Source: DASUFP01 sp036274495
Lineage (GTDB): Bacteria; Bacteroidota; Bacteroidia; AKYH767-A; OLB10
Assembly (NCBI GenBank): GCA_036274495.1
Contig: DASUFP010000117.1
Coordinates: 1 to 15,303, forward strand
Length of the DNA: 15,303 nucleotides
Direction of reading: 5' to 3'
Shown: one piece after another, positions 7,457-14,428 of the stretch
Layout of the letters: each line of letters starts with the position of its first letter
Numbering within the stretch: the first letter of the stretch is position 1
Position numbers and translations under genes: made by a program
The notes under the pieces: generated by a model
The model's database searches: none
What the model was told of the DNA's origin: nothing
The model's input: the letters and a program-made list of their open reading frames with translations, nothing else

Positions 7457-8722
7457 ATGAACAAAGACCTGAAATCACCCATTCCTCCAATTTTTATTTT
7501 GGGAGCCTTATTTTTTATTTTCGGGTTTGTAACCTGGCTGAACGGCACGCTTATACCATATCTTAAGATCGCCTGCGAGCTCAACAATTTTGAATCGCTC
7601 CTGGTTGCTTTCGCTTTTTACATCTCATATTTCGTGATGGCACTTCCTTCGTCGTGGATATTGAAAAAAACCGGCTTCAGAAAAGGAATGATGACCGGAC
7701 TACTCGTGATGGCAGCAGGCGCATTGGTATTTATACCAGCTGCTGAAACGCGAACGTACGGACTCTTTTTAACAGGATTATTCATCATTGGAACGGGTTT
7801 GTCAATTCTGCAAACTGCCTCCAACCCTTATGTAACTATTGTGGGTCCCATTGAGAGTGCTGCGAAACGAATCAGTATTATGGGTATTTGCAATAAAACG
7901 GCGGGGGTGCTGGCACCACTCATACTGGGAATGATTGTGCTTTCAGATGCGGATGTGCTTATGCAGCAACTTCAAACTATGGATGCGGCAGAAAAATTGG
8001 TAAAACTCAATGAGCTTGCCTCCAGAGTTATTGCACCGTATACGGTAATGGCCGCGGTCCTTTCAGGACTTGCTCTGATGATTTATTTTAGTCCGCTTCC
8101 GGAAGTGGAAGAACAACAGAGCGAAAACGACCCGAATGACCCGGATCAGCATAAACCCGGAATCCTCTACTACCCTCAACTGGTGCTGGGCGTGATTGCT
8201 CTTTTTTTGTACGTCGGAGCTGAAGTGATTGCGGCCGATACCATTGGAACGTATGGACAGGCTCAGGGTATCGCACTATCTGAATCACGCTACTTTGCTT
8301 CTTTTACTCTCACAGCAATGGTTATCGGTTATATTTTAGGTATTCTTTCCATTCCAAAATTTATAAGTCAGTCAAAAGCCTTGGCGGTATCAGCCATAAC
8401 GGGTGTTGTATTCAGTCTCATCGCCATTAATACCACCGGATACACTTCAGTGCTGTTTATTGCTTTGCTGGGACTTGCAAATGCCTTGATGTGGCCTGCT
8501 ATCTGGCCTCTGGCCATTGCCGGCCTGGGCAACTATATCAAAACAGGTTCAGCAATGCTCATTATGGCTATTGCGGGTGGGGCGTTACTGCCACTGCTGT
8601 ATGGTCGTTTTGCCGATATTCCTTCCATTGGTCACAGAACAGCCTACTATGTGCTGATACCCTGTTACGGTTTTATCCTTTATTACAGTCTTAAAGGCTC
8701 AAAACTCAGAAACTGGAGCTAA
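7457..8722 (+). CDS. MFS sugar transporter, GluP/FucP (glucose/galactose or fucose:H+ symporter) family
   Basis: This inner-membrane protein is expected to import a monosaccharide with protons. It has 421 residues and about 12 predicted membrane segments. The opening GFVTWLNGTLIPYLK (23-37) is characteristic of GluP/FucP proteins, as is the LQTASNPYVTIVGP segment (118-131) in the fourth to fifth helix region. The second half has LYVGAEV (251-257). A hydrophilic central loop at about 215-236 (EVEEQQSENDPNDPDQHK) separates the two six-helix halves. The ATG at 7457 fits the family N-terminus better than the upstream in-frame start at 7361, which lies inside divergent corA. The sugar cannot be told from sequence, and no glycoside hydrolase, SusC/D pair or sugar kinase accompanies it here. 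Confidence 0.92.
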   Translation: MNKDLKSPIPPIFILGALFFIFGFVTWLNGTLIPYLKIACELNNFESLLVAFAFYISYFVMALPSSWILKKTGFRKGMMTGLLVMAAGALVFIPAAETRTYGLFLTGLFIIGTGLSILQTASNPYVTIVGPIESAAKRISIMGICNKTAGVLAPLILGMIVLSDADVLMQQLQTMDAAEKLVKLNELASRVIAPYTVMAAVLSGLALMIYFSPLPEVEEQQSENDPNDPDQHKPGILYYPQLVLGVIALFLYVGAEVIAADTIGTYGQAQGIALSESRYFASFTLTAMVIGYILGILSIPKFISQSKALAVSAITGVVFSLIAINTTGYTSVLFIALLGLANALMWPAIWPLAIAGLGNYIKTGSAMLIMAIAGGALLPLLYGRFADIPSIGHRTAYYVLIPCYGFILYYSLKGSKLRNWS

Positions 8723-8785
8723 CCCGACTGAATAACCGTAGAGAATTAACTGCATGATTCGTAATTTTACATAATTATCATCCTT

Positions 8786-9514
8786 ATGTCCTGGTTCGAA
8801 TCGTGGTTTAACTCCCCCTATTATCATATCCTGTACGACCACCGCGACGACAGGGAAGCAGAGCTTTTTCTCGACCAGCTGTTAAATCACTTAAAACCTG
8901 CCAAAGGCAGTTCCATGCTTGATCTTGGCTGCGGACGCGGACGGCACTCACAGTATCTGAAACAAAAGGGAAATATCGTCACAGGTATAGATCTTTCCCC
9001 TGAATCAATACGCTTTTGCAGTCAGTTCGAAGAAGAAAATCTGAGCTTTTTTGTACATGATATGCGTCACCTCTTCAGGACAAACGATTTTGATTATGTG
9101 TTTAACTTATTTACCTCCTTCGGTTATTTTACAACTGACAGGGAAAATGTAGCCTCGATAATTCATGCAGCCATGGCATTAAAACCCGGAGGCATTCTAA
9201 TACTGGATTATCTCAATACGGAATATGTTAAAAGAAACCTGATCACCAATGAAAAAATAGTAAAGAAAGGAATTGAGTTTTCAATTAAACGTGATGTTAA
9301 AGATGGATTTATAAATAAAGAGATAACGTTTGAGGCTGAAGGTAAATCGCATTATTTTATTGAAAAGGTTGCAGCACTTTCCAAGCAAGACTTTGAAAGG
9401 TATTTTGCGGAGGCCGGTCTCCATCTGAGATCCGTTTACGGAAATTACAATCTTGAAAGCTGGGACAGCCAGAATAGCCCCAGGCTGATTCTTGAAGCCA
9501 TTAAAACGCACTGA
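8786..9514 (+). CDS. Class I SAM-dependent methyltransferase (Methyltransf_25-like)
   Basis: The protein has 242 residues. The SAM-binding motif I is MLDLGCGRG (44-52), followed by GIDLSPESI with an acidic ribose-binding residue, HDMRHL as motif II, and LKPGG as the post-motif. The N-terminus WFNSPYYHILY is a conserved-looking lead-in I associate with a Bacteroidota methyltransferase group of unknown substrate. It is not closely similar to the methyltransferase at 3020 beyond the SAM fold. The ATG is 63 bases after the sugar transporter, and the ZIP transporter starts 2 bases after its stop, so at least the latter two genes are co-transcribed. Confidence 0.88.
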   Translation: MSWFESWFNSPYYHILYDHRDDREAELFLDQLLNHLKPAKGSSMLDLGCGRGRHSQYLKQKGNIVTGIDLSPESIRFCSQFEEENLSFFVHDMRHLFRTNDFDYVFNLFTSFGYFTTDRENVASIIHAAMALKPGGILILDYLNTEYVKRNLITNEKIVKKGIEFSIKRDVKDGFINKEITFEAEGKSHYFIEKVAALSKQDFERYFAEAGLHLRSVYGNYNLESWDSQNSPRLILEAIKTH

Positions 9515-9516
9515 TC

Positions 9517-10233
9517 ATGGGAGTTTTTGAATACATTTTGCTTTTTGCCTCTGTCATGATAAGCGGATCGCTGTTTTTTATGCTAAAGAAAACCAATCCT
9601 GTTTATTTAAAACTCTCCCTGGCTTTCACCGGCTCCTACCTTTTTACCATCAGCATGATTCATTTGGTTCCGGGTGTATTTTCATCCGGAGGATCGACCA
9701 TTGGCTATTATATACTTATCGGTTTTTTCATTCAGCTCTTTCTTGAACATTTAACCGGCGGCATTGAACACGGACATATTCATTTACACCAGGATCATCA
9801 CCATTCCTTCCCTTTTACCATGATGGCCGGTTTGTGTTTGCATTCCTTTTTGGAAGGGATGCCTCTGGCAAGCGGATTAAACGGTCATCATGACAGCGAA
9901 CAGCTGCTGACAGGAATTATTTTACATCATTTGCCTGTAAGCTTTGCCTTGGTAAGTATGCTTACCGGATCGGGAGTAAACAAAAAAGGGACACTCGTTT
10001 ACCTTGCAGTTTTTGCATTAATGGCACCTGCCGGTGCCTTTGTCAGTGAATTCCTAAGCGGAATGCAATTACTGGATATTCATCTGTATTTCGACAGAAT
10101 AATGGGCGTTGTAATCGGAATATTCCTGCATATATCCACAACCATATTATTTGAAACAAGCAGTGAGCATCGCTTTAACCTCTATAAAATGGCAGTAATA
10201 CTGTTAGGTGCAGCTGCAGTAATTCTTTTCTAA
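9517..10233 (+). CDS. ZIP-family divalent metal (zinc) transporter
   Basis: ZIP proteins move Zn2+ or related metals into the cytoplasm. The 238-residue protein has about 7-8 hydrophobic helices. The metal-transport helices carry the hallmark residues HSFLEGMPL (109-117) and HHLPVSFAL (137-145). A histidine-rich loop sits just before the first of these (EHGHIHLHQDHHH, 84-96) and probably captures or senses metal. Further acidic and His residues occur in the later helix FLHISTTILFE (203-213). It is short compared with bacterial ZupT (about 257) but appears intact. It begins 2 bases after the methyltransferase stop codon and converges on the peroxiredoxin gene with only 5 bases between the two stop codons. 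Confidence 0.9.
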   Translation: MGVFEYILLFASVMISGSLFFMLKKTNPVYLKLSLAFTGSYLFTISMIHLVPGVFSSGGSTIGYYILIGFFIQLFLEHLTGGIEHGHIHLHQDHHHSFPFTMMAGLCLHSFLEGMPLASGLNGHHDSEQLLTGIILHHLPVSFALVSMLTGSGVNKKGTLVYLAVFALMAPAGAFVSEFLSGMQLLDIHLYFDRIMGVVIGIFLHISTTILFETSSEHRFNLYKMAVILLGAAAVILF

Positions 10234-10238
10234 AAGAT

Positions 10239-10700
10239 TCAGGAGACTGCCTGTTTCACCCGCTCAAAATCGGGTAAGTTACCCGCACTTTCAAGCACTT
10301 CGGCATAGGTAACAATTCCCGATTCGTTTATCACAAAAGCCGCCCTGCGGGAAGTTCCCTTCATTCCGAAATTAAACATTTCATACTGGGCTCCATATAA
10401 GGCGCAAACTTCCTTGTTATAATCGGCAAGCAGATCAAATTTGATATTATGCTCCTGTTTATAACGGGCAAGTGTATATAGTGAATCGGTGGAAATGCCG
10501 AAAACTTTTGCATTGAGTTTATTATACCATTCAAGTTCATCATCCATGGTACACATTTGGGTTGTACAAACCGATGTAAAAGCTGCAGGAAAAAACATCA
10601 GTACAACCTTAGAACCCCGACAGTCGGCCAAACTGACTTCCTTTTTTTCGGAGTTATATAACGAAAACAAGGGAGCCGTTTGTCCGATGGTAATTGTCAT
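10239..10700 (-). CDS. Peroxiredoxin (AhpE/BCP-like thiol peroxidase)
   Basis: This cytoplasmic enzyme reduces H2O2 and organic hydroperoxides. The 153 residues form one thioredoxin-fold AhpC/TSA domain. The active-site motif PAAFTSVC (38-45) holds the peroxidatic cysteine C45, and a second cysteine, C50, lies five residues later, the position of the resolving cysteine in BCP/PrxQ proteins. GTSRRAAFVIN (115-125) carries the conserved active-site arginine region. A third cysteine is at about 98. It could therefore be a 2-Cys BCP-like or an AhpE-like one; I lean to the BCP mechanism from the Cys spacing. No SoxR- or OxyR-type site was recognised upstream. The 68-base gap behind it separates it from the upstream beta-barrel gene on the same strand. 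Confidence 0.92.
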   Translation of the reverse strand: MTITIGQTAPLFSLYNSEKKEVSLADCRGSKVVLMFFPAAFTSVCTTQMCTMDDELEWYNKLNAKVFGISTDSLYTLARYKQEHNIKFDLLADYNKEVCALYGAQYEMFNFGMKGTSRRAAFVINESGIVTYAEVLESAGNLPDFERVKQAVS

Positions 10701-10768
10701 TTTAGTTTAAGATTTAATTAATTATTTACATTCAATTTCCAACACTAAACATCAACCAAGCACAATTT

Positions 10769-11602
10769 TCAGAACCTGGCATTTGCAAACAACTGAAATC
10801 CGGAAAATACAAATCGGACCCGTCCGTTAAAATTGTCATTAAAAGGAATTTCCTTTACGTTGTATAAACTGGTTTGATACCCACCTCCTATTCCGACATT
10901 TTTATGAAGATAATATTCAAGGGTAAATTTATTTTCAAGGATAATCATTTTTATTCCACTTACCGACAGCTGAAAGTACTCCATGGAATAGCGTGCTAAA
11001 AACCGGGGGGTCAGATAACCTGACCCGTGTATACCATATAACAAGGCCGGAGCTATTACACTTTCATCAGCCTTATAACTGTTGGCATTTAAATTTGCTT
11101 CGATACCTGTTTTCAGCTGAAGTGCTCTTAATCCGACTGAAAATCCGGCGTTCCATCCCGGTTTATTCCAAACAGAATATTTCCAGGTTAAACCATAATA
11201 AAACGTCTTAAAATAAATTTTTACATCCGAATTAACATAAAATGAAGTGTCGGCAAAATTGATATCCTTATTTATCGTAAACTCCTTACTTCTTTTCATT
11301 GCGGTATAAGAAAATACAAACTGCGACCTGTTTTTCACCCTATAATATATATCTGATTTAAATACAGCAATGCTGGAGGGAAGTTTAAAATCATCCTCCA
11401 GACTCAAATCAGATCCCAACCCATTATCAGAATCAATTCTTAATGATGTACTGATAACCGGAGAAAACATTCCAACACATACATACACTTTAGGGTTTTT
11501 CAGAACGGAGTCCTTATCTAAAAACGACTGACTGTATGTTGCGGAAATAGAAACCAAAACAAGAAAAACGAATAAACTTGTCCTTTTTAAAAGAGAGCGC
11601 AT
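10769..11602 (-). CDS. Outer-membrane beta-barrel protein of unknown function
   Basis: The 277-residue protein has a Sec signal peptide (basic MRSLLKR, hydrophobic core, cleavage around TYSQ at residue 25). The rest is made of alternating hydrophobic/polar strands rich in aromatic residues, ending in a terminal phenylalanine (FANARF), the usual C-terminal signal for outer-membrane barrel insertion. A segment early in the mature protein, SLRIDSDNG (53-61) followed by LSLEDDF (66-72), resembles a signature I remember from a widespread family of uncharacterised barrels with an acidic LEDD turn. About 10-12 strands would fit the length. Substrate or ligand is unknown. It lies between the peroxiredoxin and a secreted PAP2 phosphatase on the same strand, with gaps of 68 and 101 bases, so independent promoters are likely. 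Confidence 0.82.
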   Translation of the reverse strand: MRSLLKRTSLFVFLVLVSISATYSQSFLDKDSVLKNPKVYVCVGMFSPVISTSLRIDSDNGLGSDLSLEDDFKLPSSIAVFKSDIYYRVKNRSQFVFSYTAMKRSKEFTINKDINFADTSFYVNSDVKIYFKTFYYGLTWKYSVWNKPGWNAGFSVGLRALQLKTGIEANLNANSYKADESVIAPALLYGIHGSGYLTPRFLARYSMEYFQLSVSGIKMIILENKFTLEYYLHKNVGIGGGYQTSLYNVKEIPFNDNFNGRVRFVFSGFQLFANARF

Positions 11603-11703
11603 AGGATTTATAAAATGAATATTACACTTACCTGAGAGCAGTGATTTTAATTATTTATCGCTAAATTAATCTTATTTTCAGAATAAATACCAAGGCCTGT
11701 AAC

Positions 11704-12453
11704 TCATTTCCCAATATTTATCCTGTATAAAAATAGTCCTGAAAAATATCCGAAAGCTGCGCCGGCAACAGCATCACTTGCCCAGTGCTTGTTATCATAA
11801 ACCCTTGAAAACGCTACCAAAGAGGCCAGCGGGTAAGCGATCCATGGCACCCATTTATGCTTGGGTTTATAGGCTTTTGAAAGTACGGCAGCAAGTGCAA
11901 ATGCCGATGAAGCATGTCCCGAAACAAAAGAATTGTAGCCGGTAATCCCATGCGCAGGTCCTTCGAACCAAAATGCATCCGGCGGCATGTTATCCCCGGG
12001 TCCATGGCGCTGATAGGTATATTTAATTCCACGGGTATAAATCCCATTTAAGACAAATACTTTCAATCCCAGTAATGCCACTTCACAATCATAGGGATTT
12101 TTACCGATTTTTCCGGAAGCAAAAATACCGGCCAACAGGGGAATACTATACATCCCATTCCCTAAATTATCCAGTTTTAACGCACTGAAGCCGAATATGC
12201 CATCATTACCCAACATGGATCGCTGAATTTGTTCGTCATAGTACATGGCAATACCGGTAGTAGTGACGACACCCATAAACAGCAGCAAATCCTTATTATC
12301 CCAATGTGCAGGGGCGGCCAATAAGCTGCAGCCATCAGTTACATACGACTTCAGATACGTTGTTGCCGGATAACTGTGAAGGATGGTCGCATCCTGACTA
12401 AATCCGTTTGAGCCCGATAACAGACAGACCAAAAAAAACAGACGGTACCGCAT
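11704..12453 (-). CDS. Secreted or membrane PAP2-family phosphatase with altered first signature motif
   Basis: PAP2 (type 2 phosphatidic acid phosphatase) enzymes dephosphorylate lipids such as phosphatidic acid, undecaprenyl pyrophosphate or lipid A. The ATG at 12453 gives a clear signal peptide (MRYRLFFLVCLLSGSNGFSQ); an in-frame ATG at 12501 would only add residues inside mazG. The 249 residues contain motif 2 as VSGH (177-180, catalytic histidine H180) and motif 3 SRVYDNKHWASD (216-227, nucleophile H223). Motif 1, normally K-x6-R-P, reads KYTYQRHGP (144-152): the lysine and proline are present but the arginine position is glycine. Several hydrophobic helices surround the motifs. The start is 10 bases after mazG, so the two are probably one operon. 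Activity is likely but the Arg loss leaves room for a weakened or non-enzymatic role. Confidence 0.85.
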   Translation of the reverse strand: MRYRLFFLVCLLSGSNGFSQDATILHSYPATTYLKSYVTDGCSLLAAPAHWDNKDLLLFMGVVTTTGIAMYYDEQIQRSMLGNDGIFGFSALKLDNLGNGMYSIPLLAGIFASGKIGKNPYDCEVALLGLKVFVLNGIYTRGIKYTYQRHGPGDNMPPDAFWFEGPAHGITGYNSFVSGHASSAFALAAVLSKAYKPKHKWVPWIAYPLASLVAFSRVYDNKHWASDAVAGAAFGYFSGLFLYRINIGK

Positions 12454-12463
12454 CAGAGCACCA

Positions 12464-13234
12464 TTAAAGCCCCTGCTTTTTGGCCTCATCCCAGAATACA
12501 TCCATTTCTGAAAGTGACATATCTTTAAGTTTTTTGCCGGCAGCTGATGCCTTAGCTTCTAAAAACTTGAACCGGGAAATAAACTTCCTGTTGGTTTGTT
12601 CCAGTGCTTCATCGGGGTTGACATCAATAAATCGCGACAGATTAACCAGGGAAAAGAGTAAATCACCAAATTCCGCCCTGATTCGTCCCGGAACCCCGCC
12701 CTGCAATTCTTCCTTCAGTTCCTGCAGTTCTTCTTCCACTTTATCGAGAACCTGACTGCGTTGTTCCCAATCGAATCCTGCCGATCGGGCTTTTTCCTGA
12801 ATACGCATCGCTTTTATGAGCGAAGGCAACGACACGGGAACACCCTCCAACACACTTTTTTTACCCTCTTTGAGCTTGAGCTGTTCCCAATTTTGGGATA
12901 CTTCTTCAGCATTTGAAACTTTGATATCGCCATAAATATGCGGATGTCGGTGTATTAACTTATCACATACCTGATTTATAACATCCGTTATATCGAAAAG
13001 AGAGGTTTCGGATGCAATTTTGGAATAAAATACAATGTGGAGCAATATATCGCCCAATTCCTTTCGCATTTCATCGGAGTCGCCTTCAAGAATGGAATCT
13101 CCAAGTTCATACACTTCTTCTATGGTCAGGTGCCGTAACGTCTCAAAGGTTTGTGCCTTATCCCAGGGACATTGAGCCCTAAGCTCATCCATAATTTTCA
13201 ACAGCCTTCCAAAGGCCTCCAAACGTGTGTCCAT
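12464..13234 (-). CDS. mazG: Nucleoside triphosphate pyrophosphohydrolase MazG
   Basis: MazG hydrolyses (d)NTPs to the monophosphate and pyrophosphate, cleaning non-canonical or excess nucleotides, and in E. coli moderates ppGpp-related stress. The 256 residues have the two tandem MazG domains of the full-length enzyme. The N-terminal one has CPWDKAQT (22-29), EEVYEL (39-44) and ELGD (59-62). The C-terminal catalytic one has EEELQELKEEL (167-177) and EFGDLLFSLVN (188-198), with the metal-binding acidic residues in place. There is no adjacent mazEF toxin-antitoxin pair, which is usual in Bacteroidota. The gene is followed after 10 bases by the PAP2 gene and is divergent from the PagL-like gene. 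Confidence 0.95.
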   Translation of the reverse strand: MDTRLEAFGRLLKIMDELRAQCPWDKAQTFETLRHLTIEEVYELGDSILEGDSDEMRKELGDILLHIVFYSKIASETSLFDITDVINQVCDKLIHRHPHIYGDIKVSNAEEVSQNWEQLKLKEGKKSVLEGVPVSLPSLIKAMRIQEKARSAGFDWEQRSQVLDKVEEELQELKEELQGGVPGRIRAEFGDLLFSLVNLSRFIDVNPDEALEQTNRKFISRFKFLEAKASAAGKKLKDMSLSEMDVFWDEAKKQGL

Positions 13235-13242
13235 AACCAGAT

Positions 13243-13269
13243 TTTGGGCAAATTTAGGGAAACCCCAAA
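13243..13269. repeat. Short inverted repeat upstream of mazG
   Basis: Arms TTTGGG (13243-13248) and CCCAAA (13264-13269) are perfect complements with a 15-base spacer containing the candidate mazG -7 element. It could be an operator or a weak hairpin in the 78-base divergent gap; a 6-base arm can also arise by chance. Confidence 0.3.
13249..13256 (-). promoter_or_regulatory. Candidate -7 element (TAAATTTG) for mazG
   Basis: On the minus strand the bases read TAAATTTG, an exact TAnnTTTG match ending 14 bases before the mazG ATG. No -33 TTTG is seen at the normal spacing. The element sits in the loop of an inverted repeat, TTTGGG (13243-13248) and CCCAAA (13264-13269). Confidence 0.35.
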
Positions 13270-13297
13270 TATCGCTGAATAATCATTTTCAACTGCC

Positions 13298-13305
13298 TAT
13301 TTTTG
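13298..13305 (+). promoter_or_regulatory. Candidate -7 element (TATTTTTG) for the PagL-like gene
   Basis: TATTTTTG matches TAnnTTTG exactly and ends 7 bases before the ATG at 13313, so the transcript would start at or next to the start codon. No convincing -33 element is present. Either the mRNA is nearly leaderless or the match is chance. Confidence 0.35.
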
Positions 13306-13312
13306 CACCGTT

Positions 13313-14428
13313 ATGGCCCGATTATCAGCACTGTTTTGCCTTTGCATTATTCAGCTTTCGGGGTTTTCACCCCTGTCAGCTCAAGAACCGGCACTCCACA
13401 AGTTTGCCGTAAGTGCGGGCTTTCACCATGGCTTCATTATTCCCCACAGAACCTCAGTTGAAGCGCTGCTGCAAAAGCATATAAACGGATTTGAAGCAGA
13501 TTTAATTTATAAGACAAACGGAACAAAGGAATGGCAAAGAGCCTACCTGTTACCTGAAACAGGAATAAGCATTGCGGTCTGGGATTTAGGAAACAAAGAC
13601 CAGCTGGGTAAGGCCGTATCATTTATTCCCTATATTGATTTTGCCCTGACAAAAGGTAAAAGCGTTTCGTTTGATTTAAGATTCGGATGGGGAATAAGTT
13701 TCATCGAAAAAAAATTCGACATAGAAGATAACCACAAAAATCTTGCAATAGGAACACATTTTAATTACTCCATTATGATTCATCCCCATGTTAAATGGGA
13801 ATTGAACGACCGTTTGGCACTCAGCACAGGATTTGGACTCACCCACTTCTCTAACGGGGCGCTTACGATGCCAAATCTCGGACTGAATCTGGTTACAGCA
13901 ACAGGCGCTTTAACTTACGCGTTCGGAAGCAAACAACAAATCAACTCAACAACTGATTCAGCATCTTATCACAAATCACCCTATTGGAATTTTTACGCTG
14001 CATTTGGTATTAAGGAAATTTATCCGGTTGGGGGATCACACTATTTGGCTTACACGTTGTACGCCGACAGAAGCTACAGAATTTCGAGGAAAAGTTCCTT
14101 TGGATTTGGAACTGACCTGTTTTTTGACAAATCGGATCTGGTAAAAATTGAAGAACAAACCCACGAGCCGGCATCTTCACCAGAAGCTGTTAAGATTGGC
14201 CTGCACGGAACGTATGAATTAAACATCTCCAAGCTCTCTTTTACCTTTAACATGGGCGGATATCTGTATGCAAAGGTAACTACCGCTGGGAGTATATATC
14301 ACCGTATTGGCACCCGTTATCAGATTAGCGATAAATTGTTTGCCTGCCTGAACCTGAAAACGCATTTTGGCAAAGCCGACTATGTTGAATGGGGAATAGG
14401 TTATACGATCAGAAAAAAGCATTCATGA
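13313..14428 (+). CDS. Acyloxyacyl hydrolase / lipid A 3-O-deacylase-like outer-membrane protein (PagL family)
   Basis: PagL-type proteins are outer-membrane beta-barrels that remove an ester-linked acyl chain from lipid A. This 371-residue protein has a signal peptide (MARLSALFCLCIIQLSGF..., cleavage near LSAQ at 24) and then barrel-type strands. The active-site motif HFSNG (178-182) supplies the His-x-Ser pair H178/S180. It is followed by MPNLGLN with N188 at the position of the oxyanion-hole Asn of Pseudomonas PagL; by simple counting from remembered numbering, the acidic triad position falls on N192 rather than Glu. At 371 residues it is about twice Pseudomonas PagL; residues from about 225 onward (YWNFYAAFGIKEIYPV) add a second strand-rich half, which I recall as normal for Bacteroidota members. 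Its stop overlaps the start of the head-GIN lipoprotein by 4 bases. Substrate in this organism is inferred only. Confidence 0.85.
   Translation: MARLSALFCLCIIQLSGFSPLSAQEPALHKFAVSAGFHHGFIIPHRTSVEALLQKHINGFEADLIYKTNGTKEWQRAYLLPETGISIAVWDLGNKDQLGKAVSFIPYIDFALTKGKSVSFDLRFGWGISFIEKKFDIEDNHKNLAIGTHFNYSIMIHPHVKWELNDRLALSTGFGLTHFSNGALTMPNLGLNLVTATGALTYAFGSKQQINSTTDSASYHKSPYWNFYAAFGIKEIYPVGGSHYLAYTLYADRSYRISRKSSFGFGTDLFFDKSDLVKIEEQTHEPASSPEAVKIGLHGTYELNISKLSFTFNMGGYLYAKVTTAGSIYHRIGTRYQISDKLFACLNLKTHFGKADYVEWGIGYTIRKKHS

Noticed and set aside
7390..7587. 66-residue N-terminal extension of corA
   Set aside because: It would overlap the divergent transporter gene and its promoter, and does not look like a CorA N-terminus.
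8762..8769. TAATTTTA as a -7 element before the second methyltransferase
   Set aside because: One mismatch in the key G and no -33 partner; in this AT-rich gap it is not better than chance.
10271..10285. Hairpin CGGGT-AAGTT-ACCCG near the 3' end of the peroxiredoxin gene, followed on the minus strand by A and four T
   Set aside because: It lies inside the coding sequence, about 30 bases before the stop codon, with a short stem and T-run; the codons encode a normal-looking SAGNLPDF stretch. A terminator there would cut the gene.
11603..11703. 101-base gap before the beta-barrel gene searched for an RNA gene or promoter
   Set aside because: AT-rich; only a one-mismatch -7 (TAATTTAG on the minus strand) with an overlong spacing to TTGG was seen, and no stable hairpin.
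12464..13234. mazG as part of a MazEF toxin-antitoxin or phage-defence module
   Set aside because: No mazE/mazF or defence genes are adjacent; the protein is the standard two-domain housekeeping form.
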